Below, piece by piece: positions 25,006 through 34,207 of a stretch of 64,000 nt of DNA. The stretch comes from Alphaproteobacteria bacterium. GTDB lineage: Bacteria > Pseudomonadota > Alphaproteobacteria > Bin65. The position numbers and the translations under genes were made by a program. How positions within the stretch are numbered: position 1 is the stretch's first letter; each line of letters begins with the position of its first letter. Below the pieces are notes generated by a model. That model was not told where the DNA came from. It saw only the letters and a program-made list of their open reading frames with translations, and searched no databases. The stretch is taken from contig JAJEGH010000037.1 in assembly GCA_022819985.1 (NCBI GenBank), forward strand, positions 1 to 64,000, in the 5' to 3' direction.

Positions 25006-26697
25006 ATGTCCGACGCCCCTTCCAGCGACAGCCCGCGCGATTTCATCCGCGAGATCGTCCGCGCCGACCTGGAGAGCGGCAGGGAAAGCACGGTCGTCAC
25101 CCGCTTCCCGCCCGAGCCGAACGGCTATCTCCATATCGGCCACGCCAAGTCGATCTGCCTGAATTTCGGCGTCGCCGCGGAGTTCGGCGGGCGCTGCCAC
25201 CTGCGCTTCGACGACACCAACCCGCTGAAGGAGGAACAGCTCTATATCGACGCCATCGAGGCCGACGTGCGCTGGCTCGGCTTCGACTGGGGCGACCATC
25301 TTTATCACGCCTCGGACCATTTCGACCGGCTCTACGAATGGGCAGAGCATCTGGTCGAGCGGGGCCTCGCCTATGTCGACGACCAGACGGCCGAAGAGGT
25401 GCGCGCGAGCCGAGGTACGCTGACCGAGCCGGGGACGGACAGCCCCTTCCGCGACCGCCCGCCGGCCGAAAGCCTGGACCTGCTGCGCCGCATGAAGGCC
25501 GGCGAATTCCCGGAGGGCGCCCGGGTGCTGCGCGCGAAGATCGACATGGCGAGCGGCAACATCAACCTGCGCGATCCCGTGCTCTACCGCATCCTGCACG
25601 CCGCCCATCCGCGCACCGGCGAGCGCTGGAAAATCTACCCGACCTACGATTTCGCCCACGGCCAGTCCGACGCCATCGAGCATGTCACCCACTCGATCTG
25701 CACCATGGAGTTCGAAGACCACCGGCCGCTCTACGACTGGCTGGTCGAGCATCTGCCGGCGCCGTCGCGGCCGCACCAGTACGAGTTCGCCCGCCTCAAT
25801 CTCGGCCACACGGTGCTGTCGAAGCGCCGGCTGATCCGGCTGGTCGAAGACGGCCATGTCGCCGGCTGGGACGATCCGCGCCTGCCGACGCTCGCCGGCC
25901 TGCGCCGGCGCGGTGTGCCGCCGGAAGGCATCCGGGAGTTCGTCCGGCGCATCGGCGTCGCCAAGGCCGACAACCTGGTCGAGGCGGCCCAGTTCGACGC
26001 CGCGGTGCGCGACGTGCTGAACGAGGCTGCGCCACGCCGCATGGCGGTGCTCGACCCGCTCAGGGTCGTCATCGAGAACTGGCCGGAGGGTGAGGTCGAC
26101 CGGCTCCCCGCCGCCAACCACCCGGCCGATCCGGACCGCGGCGCCCGCGACATCCCGTTCGGCCGTGAATTGTGGATCGAGCGCGCCGACTTCATGGAGG
26201 ACCCACCGCGAAAATTCTTCCGCCTCGCGCCGGGCCGGGAGGTGCGGCTGCGCTTCGCCTACCTGATGACCTGCACGGAGGTCGTGCGCGGCGCGGATGG
26301 CGGGATCGCGGAACTGCGCTGCACGATCGACCCGGACTCGCGCGGCGGCACCGCGCCCGACGGCCGCAAGGTGCGCGGCACGATCCACTGGGTCTCCGCG
26401 GCCCATGCGATCGACGCCGAGGTCCGGCTCTACGACCGGCTGTTCGCCGCCGAAATCCCCGGCAGCGGCGGCCGCGACTGGCTCGACGACCTCAACCCGG
26501 ACTCGCTGACGGTGGTGCGCAACGCGAAGCTGGAGCCGGCGCTGGCCGGCGCCGAACCCGGCGAAACCCTGCAATTCGAGCGCACCGGCTATTTCGCCCC
26601 CGACCCGGACGGTTTTGCGGACGGCGGGCCCGCCCGCCCGGTCTTCAACCGCACCGTCACCCTGCGCGACAGCTGGGCGAAGCAGCAGGGGCGGTAG
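25006..26697 (+). CDS. glnS: Glutamine--tRNA ligase
   Basis: A 563-residue class I synthetase. TRFPPEPNGYLHIGHAKSI at 32-50 contains the HIGH motif (43-46), and FDDTNP follows at about 68-73. YPTYDFAHGQSDAIEHVTHSICTMEFEDHRPLYDWL is the GlnRS active-site block, with VLSKRR as the KMSKS equivalent. The C-terminal two beta-barrel anticodon domains run from about 340 (VIENWPEG, RADFMEDPPRKFFRL). Many alphaproteobacteria lack GlnRS and charge glutamine tRNA through GatCAB, so its presence here is a lineage marker. The family call separates it from GluRS by the CTMEFEDHRPLYDW block. Confidence 0.95.
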   Translation: MSDAPSSDSPRDFIREIVRADLESGRESTVVTRFPPEPNGYLHIGHAKSICLNFGVAAEFGGRCHLRFDDTNPLKEEQLYIDAIEADVRWLGFDWGDHLYHASDHFDRLYEWAEHLVERGLAYVDDQTAEEVRASRGTLTEPGTDSPFRDRPPAESLDLLRRMKAGEFPEGARVLRAKIDMASGNINLRDPVLYRILHAAHPRTGERWKIYPTYDFAHGQSDAIEHVTHSICTMEFEDHRPLYDWLVEHLPAPSRPHQYEFARLNLGHTVLSKRRLIRLVEDGHVAGWDDPRLPTLAGLRRRGVPPEGIREFVRRIGVAKADNLVEAAQFDAAVRDVLNEAAPRRMAVLDPLRVVIENWPEGEVDRLPAANHPADPDRGARDIPFGRELWIERADFMEDPPRKFFRLAPGREVRLRFAYLMTCTEVVRGADGGIAELRCTIDPDSRGGTAPDGRKVRGTIHWVSAAHAIDAEVRLYDRLFAAEIPGSGGRDWLDDLNPDSLTVVRNAKLEPALAGAEPGETLQFERTGYFAPDPDGFADGGPARPVFNRTVTLRDSWAKQQGR

Positions 26698-26737
26698 GGG
26701 GCGGCTCCGGCCGCCGTCGCCGGCTGAAAAGCCCCGC

Positions 26738-28300
26738 TTACGCCCGCTTCACCAGGGACCAAGCGAGGGTCCTGGCCTCCTCCTCGGTTTCGACGATCCG
26801 GTCCTTCGGGATGCGGTCGAGGACGCCGAAGGCGTAGAGGGTCCGGGCGATGCGGCTCGTGTCGCCGCACACGACGACTTCGGTCCCCGTCTGCTTCGCC
26901 CGGTCGACCAGTACGGCGATCACGTTCGCCGCGCTGTCGTCGACATGGGTCGTGCCGGAAAAGTCGAAAATCACGACGTCATGGTCGCGGATGTCGTCGC
27001 CGGCCTGGCGGATCAGCTTGCGCGACGAGGACACCGTGAAGGTGCCGCGAAACGCCAGAAGGCCGACATGGGCCTCGAAGGTTCCGGCCGCAGGGTCGAA
27101 GGTGGAATCGAGGATCGGGACGGAGACCACGCTGTCCAGCTCGAGGGATTCGATGCGCGTGGCGTTGACGATGTTCGCCGCGATGACGCCGAGAACGATC
27201 GCAAAAAACGGATCGACGAAGACGGTTGCGCCCATGGTCAGCAGCATGACCGACGAATATTTCGCATCCATCCGGCGGATCTTCCGCAGGAAGGAAAAGT
27301 CGATCATCTTCCAGCCGACCAGAATGACGATGGCGGTGAGTGCCGCGATCGGAAGCGGCGCCACATAGGGCCCGAGGCTGAGGATGAGCGCCGCGATGAT
27401 GAGCACGCAGACGACCCCCGCGATCACGGTTTTCCCGCCGAACCGGCGCGCCGACATGGTGGCGATGGTCCCGCCGCCGGGAAGGACGCCGACGGCGCCC
27501 GCGACCAGGTTGCCGAGGCCCTGGGCAACCAGTTCGCGGTTCGGGTTGTGCTGCGAGTTGGTGAAGGTATCGGCGATGAGCGACCACATCAGGGTGTAGA
27601 CCGAACTGATGAGGGCGACGAGGGCCGCCGGGCCGACCGCTTCGGGCAGGAATTCGAGGGACGGCAGCTCGATGACGAGGTCGGGCAGGCCGACGGGAAC
27701 GGGCCCGAGCCGTTCGGCGCCGGGCAGGAACAACGTCGCGAGCCAGCCGATCGCGACCACGGCAAGCGCCGAGGGCAGGAGCCTGCCCGCCCTTGCCGGC
27801 CATACCGCCATCAATACCAGGCCGCCGGCGGCGATCGCGAGGTCGATCATGCCGAGGTGGAACAGCTTGTAGGCCTGCTTCCAGAGAAGCAGCACGCCGA
27901 TGCCGGACATGAAGCCGGCGAGCACGATATGCGGCATGTAGGAGACGAAGCGGCCGATCCCGGCGAGCCCGAGGCCGATCTGCATGGCGCCGGCCATGAC
28001 GATGATGACGGCTATTTCGGGCAGGCTGAACTGGTTTCCGGTGACCAGGGTGGCGGTGATGACCGTAAGCACGGCGCTGGGTCCGCTCACCATGGCGCGC
28101 GTGCCGCCGCACATCGCCGCAACGATCCCGACCAGAACGCCGCACCAGAGCCCCGCGAGCGGACCCAGGCCGGTGATGACACCGAGCGCCATCGCCGTCG
28201 GGACATAGCTTGCGGTCAGGGTTATGCCGGCCTTGAGATCCGCCGAGAAGATCGCGGTCGTATAGGGCGGCCGTTTCTCGTTCCGCAAACTTTCGAACAT
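26738..28300 (-). CDS. SulP family inorganic anion transporter with STAS domain
   Basis: A 520-residue inner-membrane protein. About 12-14 hydrophobic segments cover residues 25-390, beginning with the SulP opening ITLTASYVPTAMALGVITGLGPLAGLW. NQFSLPEIAVIIVMAGAMQIGLG and GVLPGGGTIATMSARRFGGKT follow. The soluble C-terminal STAS domain (about 400-515) has DVVIFDFSGTTHVDDSAANVI, the phosphorylation/regulatory loop region. SulP proteins move sulfate, bicarbonate or organic anions; specificity cannot be read. GGAAGG lies before the ATG. It converges on glnS with only 40 bases between, where GGCGGC/GCCGCC (26700-26715) forms a short hairpin. Confidence 0.93.
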   Translation of the reverse strand: MFESLRNEKRPPYTTAIFSADLKAGITLTASYVPTAMALGVITGLGPLAGLWCGVLVGIVAAMCGGTRAMVSGPSAVLTVITATLVTGNQFSLPEIAVIIVMAGAMQIGLGLAGIGRFVSYMPHIVLAGFMSGIGVLLLWKQAYKLFHLGMIDLAIAAGGLVLMAVWPARAGRLLPSALAVVAIGWLATLFLPGAERLGPVPVGLPDLVIELPSLEFLPEAVGPAALVALISSVYTLMWSLIADTFTNSQHNPNRELVAQGLGNLVAGAVGVLPGGGTIATMSARRFGGKTVIAGVVCVLIIAALILSLGPYVAPLPIAALTAIVILVGWKMIDFSFLRKIRRMDAKYSSVMLLTMGATVFVDPFFAIVLGVIAANIVNATRIESLELDSVVSVPILDSTFDPAAGTFEAHVGLLAFRGTFTVSSSRKLIRQAGDDIRDHDVVIFDFSGTTHVDDSAANVIAVLVDRAKQTGTEVVVCGDTSRIARTLYAFGVLDRIPKDRIVETEEEARTLAWSLVKRA

Positions 28301-28439
28301 TGCGATCCTTCCCTCGGTCCCGAGGCACTACAGGAGGATTGCGCGATTATCAATTTTACCGGTTTCGCCGGGAACCCGATTTGTGCAACCTATCGGTCCG
28401 TGAAACGCCGTGGGATCGGGCAAGCCGGGAGAGATCGAA

Positions 28440-29072
28440 ATGATCTACGAATTGAGAACCGTGACCTACAAGCCGGGCTCGATGTCCGAGGTTCTGTCCC
28501 TCAACCGGAAAACCCACGAAATCTTCAGCCCGAAATACGGGGAGACGCTGGGGCTGTGGGTGGCCGAAATCGGCGCGCTCAATCGCCTTTGGCGGCTTTG
28601 CGCCTACGACAGCCACGAGGATTACCGGAAAAAGCGGGAAGGGCTGGCGAAAGACGCCCGCTGGCAAAGCGAACATCTGTCGAAGGTGTCCGAACACCTC
28701 GTGCAGCACGAGACGCGGATATTGACGCCGGTCGTGCCGGTGCAGGCTCCGGAAGCCGCCGGCAACATCTACGAATACCGCTATTACAGGACGGCGCCGG
28801 GGCAGGCATCCCGGTATGCCGCGCAGATGGAGCGGGCCGCGGCGGTCCGCAGCAGGCATGTGTGCGATGTCGGCATGTGGATCACGGAATCGGGCCAGCC
28901 GGACGAGTTCTCCCATATGGTTGCCCACCCCTCCATGGAGGCCCGGACAGCGCAGCGCGCGGCCTTGATGGCGGACGCCGAATGGGCGGCCATCCAGAGC
29001 GAAATCGCGGCGCTGCTGGTGGACGCCCGGTCCGAAGTCCTGGTTCCGCTTGCCTGGTCCAAAATGCGTTAG
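28440..29072 (+). CDS. NIPSNAP family protein
   Basis: A 210-residue tandem of two ferredoxin-like NIPSNAP/dimeric alpha-beta-barrel units. The first starts MIYELRTVTYKPGSMSEVL and has LGLWVAEIGALNRLWRLCAYDSHEDY; the second starts IYEYRYYRTAPGQASRYA. Length and two-repeat layout are usual. NIPSNAP proteins have no settled biochemical role in bacteria, and some sit in catabolic clusters. The ATG at 28440 has GGGAGAGA just upstream. It lies 75 bases upstream of polA in the same direction; co-transcription is possible but no functional link is known. Confidence 0.85.
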   Translation: MIYELRTVTYKPGSMSEVLSLNRKTHEIFSPKYGETLGLWVAEIGALNRLWRLCAYDSHEDYRKKREGLAKDARWQSEHLSKVSEHLVQHETRILTPVVPVQAPEAAGNIYEYRYYRTAPGQASRYAAQMERAAAVRSRHVCDVGMWITESGQPDEFSHMVAHPSMEARTAQRAALMADAEWAAIQSEIAALLVDARSEVLVPLAWSKMR

Positions 29073-29146
29073 GCGTCGCTTCGGCGGGGGCGGCGGGGCT
29101 GCGCCGCGCCCCGGCCTTGACCCCGGAACAGGATCAGGGAACCGCC

Positions 29147-31957
29147 ATGCCCGCCCCGAACCTCTATCTGATCGACGGCTCCGCCTATATCTTCCGGGCG
29201 TTCCACGCCATTCCCGTCGATTCCTTCAAGCGCTCCGACGGCGTTCACACCAACGCGGTCAACGGCTTCTGTAACATGATCGTGAAGCTGATCGAGCAGG
29301 TGCGCTCGGCCCCGAACGAAAATAATGAGGCCGAGGATTATGTGGCGGTGATCTTCGACGCCTCCTCGAAGACCTTCCGCAACGATCTCTATCCCGAATA
29401 CAAGGCGAACCGCGATGAGCCGCCGGAGGAGTTGCGCCCGCAGTTCGCCCTGGTGCGCGAGGCGACCCGCGCCTTCAACCTGCCCTGCATCGAGCTGGAG
29501 GGCTACGAGGCCGACGACCTGATTGCCACCTTCGCCAAAGAGGCGACGGCCAAGGGGTTCCAGACGGTCATCGTGTCGTCCGACAAGGATCTCATGCAGC
29601 TGGTGAACGACACGGTCACCATGTTCGATCCGATGAAGGACAAGCGGATCGCCGCGCCGGAGGTGGTCGAAAAGTTCGGCGTCGGGCCGGACAAGGTGGT
29701 CGACGTCCAGGCGCTGATGGGCGACAGCACCGACAACGTGCCCGGCGTGCCCGGCATCGGCCAGAAGACGGCGGCGCAGCTGATCGGCGAATATGGCGAC
29801 CTGGATACGCTGCTCGCGCGGGCCCCGGAAATCAAACAGAACAAGCGGCGCGAGAACCTGATCGAATTCGCCGACATGGCCCGCCTATCCCGCGATCTGG
29901 TCGTGCTGAAAGACGATGTGCCGACCGATGCGGCGATCGAGGATTTCCGCCTGGAAGAGCCGGAGCCGGACGTTTTGCTCGGTTTCCTGCGCCAGCAGGA
30001 ATTCCGCACTATCACCCGTCGGCTCGAGGCCGGCTTCGTCGAGGCCGGGCTGATCGAGGCGCCGGAAGACGAGGCGGCCGATCCCGCGCCGGCGCCCGAA
30101 GCCGCGGTCTACGAGGCGGTGCAGGACGAGGCGCGGCTCGCCGAATGGATCGCGTTGGCGCGCGAACGCGGCACGGTCGCTTTCGACACCGAGACGACCT
30201 CGCTGAACGAGATGCGCGCCGAGCTGGTCGGTTTCTCGCTGGCGGTCGAACCGGGCCGGGCCTGTTATGTGCCGCTCGCCCATGTCGCGCCGGGTTCGGA
30301 CGGCGGCGCGGCGCTGGCGCTCGACGGCGCGGCGGCGCCGGAACAGATCCCCTTCGAGCGCTCGCTCGCCCTGCTCAAGGACCTGCTGGAAGACCCGGCG
30401 ACCCTGAAGATCGGCCACAACATCAAATACGACGCGGTGGTGATGGCCGGCTACGGCATCGGCATCGCGCCGGTCGACGATACCATGCTGCTCAGCTACG
30501 TCTGCGACGCCGGCCGCCACAAGCACGGCCTCGACGACCTGGCTATGCGCCATTTCGAGCACAGCACGATCAAGTACAGCGACGTCTGCGGCAAGGGCAA
30601 AGCGCAGATCGGTTTCGCCGAGGCGGACCTCGACAAGGCGACCGACTACGCCGCCGAGGACGCCGAGATCACGCTGCGGCTGCACCGGCTGCTCAAGCCG
30701 CGCCTGGTCGCCGAGCGGGTGACGACGGTCTACGAGACGCTGGAGCGGCCGCTCATTCCCGTGCTGGCTGAGATGGAGCGCACCGGGATCAAGGTCGACG
30801 CCGGGCACCTGAAACGCCTGTCCGGCGATTTCGAGCAGCGCATGGCCGGCTATGAGGCGGAAGTCTACGATCTGGCCGGCGAGCGCTTCGCCATCGGCTC
30901 GCCCAAGCAGCTCGGCGAAATCCTGTTCGACCGGATGGGCCTGGAGGGCGGCCGCAAGACCAAGACCGGCGCCTGGGGCACCGGGGCCGACGTGCTGGAG
31001 AGCCTCGCCGCCCAGGGCCACGACCTGCCCGCCCGGGTGCTCGACTGGCGGCAGCTCTCCAAGCTCAAGAGCACCTATACCGACGCGCTGGTCGGCGAGA
31101 TCCATCCCAAAACCGGCCGGGTCCACACCTCCTACGCCATGGCGGTGGCCTCGACCGGCCGGCTCTCGTCCAACGACCCGAACCTGCAGAACATCCCGGT
31201 GCGGACCGAGGAAGGCCGGCGCATCCGCGAGGCGTTCGTGCCGGAGGACGGCTGCCGGCTGGTTTCGCTCGACTATTCCCAGATCGAGCTGCGCCTGCTC
31301 GCCCACGTCGCCGACATGGATGTGCTGAAGGACGCGTTCCGCAACGGCGTCGATATCCACGCCATGACGGCGTCGGAGGTGTTCGGCGTGCCGGTCGAGG
31401 GCATGGACCCGATGGTCCGCCGGCGGGCCAAGGCGATCAATTTCGGCATCATCTACGGCATCTCGGCCTTCGGGCTCGCCGACCAGTTGCGCATCGACCG
31501 CGGCGAGGCCCGCGCCTTCATCGACGCCTATTTCGAGAAATTCCCCGGCATCCGCGACTATATGGAGAGCACCAAGGACTTCGCCCGGCGCAACGGCCAT
31601 GTCGTGACGCCGTTCGGCCGCAAAGTCCACGTCACCGGCATCGCCGACAAGAACCCGTCGCACCGCGCTTTCGCCGAGCGCCAGGCGATCAATGCGCCCT
31701 TGCAGGGCGGGGCGGCCGACATCATCAAGCGCGCCATGATCCGCGTTCCGGCGGCGCTGGAGGCCGAAGGGCTGGGCGCCCGGATGCTGCTCCAGGTCCA
31801 TGACGAACTGCTGTTCGAAGTGCCGGAAGGCGAGGTCGAACGGACGGTCGCCGCGCTGAAACCGATGATGGAGCGCGCCGCCCTGCCCGCGGTCGAGCTC
31901 TCCGTCCCCCTGGTCGTCGACGCGGGCAGCGCCGACAACTGGGCCGCGGCGCATTGA
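29147..31957 (+). CDS. polA: DNA polymerase I
   Basis: A full-length 936-residue PolA. The 5'-3' exonuclease domain is residues 1-290 (LIDGSAYIFRAFHA, YKANRDEPPEELRPQ, YEADDLIATFA, GDSTDNVPGVPGIGQKTA). The 3'-5' proofreading domain is about 335-530 and retains its acidic residues (VAFDTETTSLNE, IGHNIKYDAVV, YAAEDAEITLRLH), so proofreading is probably active. The polymerase domain is about 560-936, with SNDPNLQNIPVRTEEGRRIREAF, motif A DYSQIELRLLAHV, motif B RRRAKAINFGIIYGIS and motif C QVHDELLFEVP. It functions in Okazaki fragment processing and repair. The frame is open for 2.5 kb upstream, antisense to the SulP gene, but the recognisable protein begins at 29147. Confidence 0.97.
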   Translation: MPAPNLYLIDGSAYIFRAFHAIPVDSFKRSDGVHTNAVNGFCNMIVKLIEQVRSAPNENNEAEDYVAVIFDASSKTFRNDLYPEYKANRDEPPEELRPQFALVREATRAFNLPCIELEGYEADDLIATFAKEATAKGFQTVIVSSDKDLMQLVNDTVTMFDPMKDKRIAAPEVVEKFGVGPDKVVDVQALMGDSTDNVPGVPGIGQKTAAQLIGEYGDLDTLLARAPEIKQNKRRENLIEFADMARLSRDLVVLKDDVPTDAAIEDFRLEEPEPDVLLGFLRQQEFRTITRRLEAGFVEAGLIEAPEDEAADPAPAPEAAVYEAVQDEARLAEWIALARERGTVAFDTETTSLNEMRAELVGFSLAVEPGRACYVPLAHVAPGSDGGAALALDGAAAPEQIPFERSLALLKDLLEDPATLKIGHNIKYDAVVMAGYGIGIAPVDDTMLLSYVCDAGRHKHGLDDLAMRHFEHSTIKYSDVCGKGKAQIGFAEADLDKATDYAAEDAEITLRLHRLLKPRLVAERVTTVYETLERPLIPVLAEMERTGIKVDAGHLKRLSGDFEQRMAGYEAEVYDLAGERFAIGSPKQLGEILFDRMGLEGGRKTKTGAWGTGADVLESLAAQGHDLPARVLDWRQLSKLKSTYTDALVGEIHPKTGRVHTSYAMAVASTGRLSSNDPNLQNIPVRTEEGRRIREAFVPEDGCRLVSLDYSQIELRLLAHVADMDVLKDAFRNGVDIHAMTASEVFGVPVEGMDPMVRRRAKAINFGIIYGISAFGLADQLRIDRGEARAFIDAYFEKFPGIRDYMESTKDFARRNGHVVTPFGRKVHVTGIADKNPSHRAFAERQAINAPLQGGAADIIKRAMIRVPAALEAEGLGARMLLQVHDELLFEVPEGEVERTVAALKPMMERAALPAVELSVPLVVDAGSADNWAAAH

Positions 31958-32180
31958 GGCGGGACCGTCGAGCCCATTGCGAACCCTTGTACCGGACCGC
32001 GGGGCGGCGCGACAAAACATACGATGCCCGAGCCGGATGGCGCGACTATTGTTTTCCGGTCTGCGAACTCCAGCCGTAACCTCGCGCTAACCGTTTGAGA
32101 TTACATCTTTTTTCGGCTTGCCTTCCGAATGATCGCCCGCGGGTGGCAGCCGGAAAACCGCAGTGCGAGCGGAGACCTTG

Positions 32181-32474
32181 ATGACCGCCTTCAACCAGGA
32201 AACCTTCGATTCGGTCGCCGACATCATCGCCGACATCTGCTCGATCGACCGGGCGGAGATCGCGCCGGACTCCCACGCTGTGAACGACCTCGGGATCGAC
32301 AGCCTGGATTTCCTGGATGTCACCTTCGACATCGACAAGAAATTCGGCATCAAGATGCCGGTCGAGCAGTGGATGGAAGAGGTCAACCAGGGCGATGCCG
32401 ACGCCGACGAATTCTTTGTCATGAAGAACTTGGTGATCCGGATCGAGGAACTGCGCGCCGCAAAGGCCGCCTGA
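32181..32474 (+). CDS. acpXL: Acyl carrier protein AcpXL (very-long-chain acyl carrier for lipid A)
   Basis: A 97-residue acyl carrier protein. The phosphopantetheine site is Ser41 in GIDSLDFLD. The sequence follows rhizobial AcpXL rather than housekeeping Acp[17 protein letters not shown] at the start, [15 protein letters not shown] in the middle and [19 protein letters not shown] at the end. AcpXL carries the 26-30-carbon hydroxyacyl chain attached to lipid A in Rhizobiales and relatives. It starts a four-gene cluster (dehydratase and two ketosynthases). GGAGA precedes the ATG. The 31958-32180 gap upstream has an AT-richer stretch near 32040-32125 that probably holds its promoter, but no clear elements were identified. 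Confidence 0.92.
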   Translation: MTAFNQETFDSVADIIADICSIDRAEIAPDSHAVNDLGIDSLDFLDVTFDIDKKFGIKMPVEQWMEEVNQGDADADEFFVMKNLVIRIEELRAAKAA

Positions 32475-32516
32475 CCGGCCCGCCGTCGGTGCGGCGCCTG
32501 AACCGGGCGAACGACC

Positions 32517-33002
32517 GTGAAACTCGAATATTTCCAGATGGTGGACCGGGTCGAGGCGTTCGATCCGGAGCGCCGGACTATCCGCTGCCTTGCCCGGGTG
32601 CCCGAACGCTCGACCGTCTTCGAGGGCCATTTCCCCGGCTATCCCGTCATGCCCGGCACGTTGCTGGTCGAAACGGTCGCGCAGGCCGGTGGGTTCCTCC
32701 TGATGGCGCTCGACGGCTACAGCCGGATGCCGGTCCTCACCCAGGTGGTGAAGGCCCGCATTCGCGACGCCGTCGAACCCGGCGCAATCCTGCGGATCGA
32801 TGCCGAAGTGCAGCAGGTCAGCTCCGGCATCTCTGCCATCGAGGGCCAGTTATCGGTCGCGGACCGGCGTGCGGCGGAGTGCGAAATCCGCTATAGGACC
32901 ATGCCGTTCCCGGCGCCCGAACTGCGCGACCTCGTGATCGCCCGGGCCCGGGAGATCGGCGTACCGGTAACCGGAGCCGGGACAGGCGGGGCATCGAGGT
33001 GA
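32517..33002 (+). CDS. fabZXL: 3-hydroxyacyl-ACP dehydratase (FabZ-like, XL cluster)
   Basis: A 161-residue single hot-dog protein. HFPGYPVMPGTLLVETVAQAGG near 38-59 supplies the FabZ/FabA catalytic His38 and Glu52. The C-terminal tail from about residue 125 (MPFPAPELRDLVIARAREIGVP) is longer than in housekeeping FabZ, as in the XL-type enzymes. It dehydrates the growing beta-hydroxyacyl chain on AcpXL. Start is a GTG 42 bases after acpXL. It overlaps the next ketosynthase start by four bases. Confidence 0.88.
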   Translation: MKLEYFQMVDRVEAFDPERRTIRCLARVPERSTVFEGHFPGYPVMPGTLLVETVAQAGGFLLMALDGYSRMPVLTQVVKARIRDAVEPGAILRIDAEVQQVSSGISAIEGQLSVADRRAAECEIRYRTMPFPAPELRDLVIARAREIGVPVTGAGTGGASR

Positions 33003-34207
33003 CGGATCGCGAGGTTTGCATAACCGGCTACGGCCTGCTCTCGCCGCTCGGTGAAACGCCGGCGGCCCGGTGGGCGGCGCTCGACGATCCGGCGGCCTGG
33101 CGCGCCCGGATCGACGAGGCGGCGACCGCGCCGTTCCCGATCCACACCGTCGGCGATTACGAGCTCGAAGCTCAGGTGCCGCGGCCCGGCGACCGCCGCG
33201 CCATGGGGCCGATGATGCAGTATGGCGCCTATGCCGCCGGGCTGGCCCTCGACATGGCCGGGCTCAAGGACGATGCGGACCTGTTGCAGCGGACCCACAT
33301 GATCGTCGCGTCCGGCGGCGGCGAGCGCGACCTGGAACTCGACCGCCGGATCCTCGAAGGCGCGTCGGGGCGCGACAATCGCGACGAGTGGATCACCGCG
33401 CAGATGGCCGATGGATTGCGGCCGACCCTGTTTCTGGCGCAACTGCCCAACCTGTTCGCCGGCAACATCTCCATCGTCCACAAAGTCGCCGGATCGAGCC
33501 GGACCTTCATGGGCGAGGAGGCCGCCGGCGCCGACGCCCTGCGCATCGCCCATCGTCGGCTGGCGGCGGGCCAGGGCGATATCTTCTTGGTCGGCGCCGC
33601 CTTTGCGGCGGCGCGTCCGGATATCCAGCTTTCCTACAATGCCGGCGGCATGCTGCTGCGTGGCGGCTTCGCCGACCTCTGGTCGCGGCCCGACGCCGGC
33701 ATCTGCTTCGGCGCGGCCGGCGCTTTCCTGGTGCTCGAATCGCGGGAAAGCGCGGCGGCCCGAGGGGTTGCCGTGCGGGCGCTGTTGCGCGGCGTGGAAA
33801 GCGACCGGACCGACCGGCGCGCCGGCGATCCGGCGACGACCGCCCGACGGCAGCTCGAAAAGCTGGGCATCGGGCCGGTCGGGCCGGAAACGGCGATCCT
33901 CAGCGGCGCCAGCGGCGCCGGCGCGGCGACCGGCATCACGGCGGCCGAGCGGGCAATGCTCGAAGACCTGGCCGCCGGCGCGCCGGTGCGCGGCACCGCT
34001 CAGGCGGTCGGCCACGCCGTCGAGGCGGCGTTTCTGCAGAATGTCATTCTCGCCGCCGCCTGTGTAGAACGCGGCGAAATCTTTGCGCCCCTGTCGCCCG
34101 GCGCCCCGGTCGAGGCCGCCGGTGCCGGACCGATCGGCCGCGTTCTGGTCACCGGCTGGGGGCACGTCCGGGGCGAAGCCCTGGCCCTCGTGGAAGGAGC
34201 AGGATGA
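32999..34207 (+). CDS. fabF2XL: Degenerate beta-ketoacyl synthase (FabF2XL/chain-length-factor-like)
   Basis: A 402-residue thiolase-fold ketosynthase in the second position of the XL cluster. Where active enzymes have a TACSSS or TACASG nucleophile, this one reads KVAGSSRTFMGEE (Gly165-Ser-Ser), so the catalytic cysteine is absent. The first active-site histidine motif (HGT) is replaced by SGASGAG near 303-309. Only the second (GHAVEAAF) keeps its histidine. That pattern suits a non-catalytic partner that shapes chain length, pairing with the downstream active subunit like KS-alpha/KS-beta. The equivalent FabF2XL of rhizobia shows a similar GSSRTFMGEE sequence, from memory. Confidence 0.85.
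   Translation: MTDREVCITGYGLLSPLGETPAARWAALDDPAAWRARIDEAATAPFPIHTVGDYELEAQVPRPGDRRAMGPMMQYGAYAAGLALDMAGLKDDADLLQRTHMIVASGGGERDLELDRRILEGASGRDNRDEWITAQMADGLRPTLFLAQLPNLFAGNISIVHKVAGSSRTFMGEEAAGADALRIAHRRLAAGQGDIFLVGAAFAAARPDIQLSYNAGGMLLRGGFADLWSRPDAGICFGAAGAFLVLESRESAAARGVAVRALLRGVESDRTDRRAGDPATTARRQLEKLGIGPVGPETAILSGASGAGAATGITAAERAMLEDLAAGAPVRGTAQAVGHAVEAAFLQNVILAAACVERGEIFAPLSPGAPVEAAGAGPIGRVLVTGWGHVRGEALALVEGAG

Noticed and set aside
26699..26737. Terminator between glnS and the SulP gene
   Set aside because: A GGCGGC/GCCGCC stem exists but no T-run follows on either strand.
26615..29146. A 2.5-kb in-frame extension upstream of polA
   Set aside because: It runs antisense through the SulP gene and shows low-complexity Arg/Gly/Asp repeats; the PolA N-terminal motif begins at 29147.
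29885..32020. A 711-residue minus-strand frame across polA
   Set aside because: Composition and lack of motifs mark it as a shadow of the plus-strand polymerase.
32999..34207. Calling the first XL ketosynthase a pseudogene
   Set aside because: The frame is intact, coupled on both sides and keeps the fold; the lost cysteine fits a non-catalytic partner subunit rather than decay.
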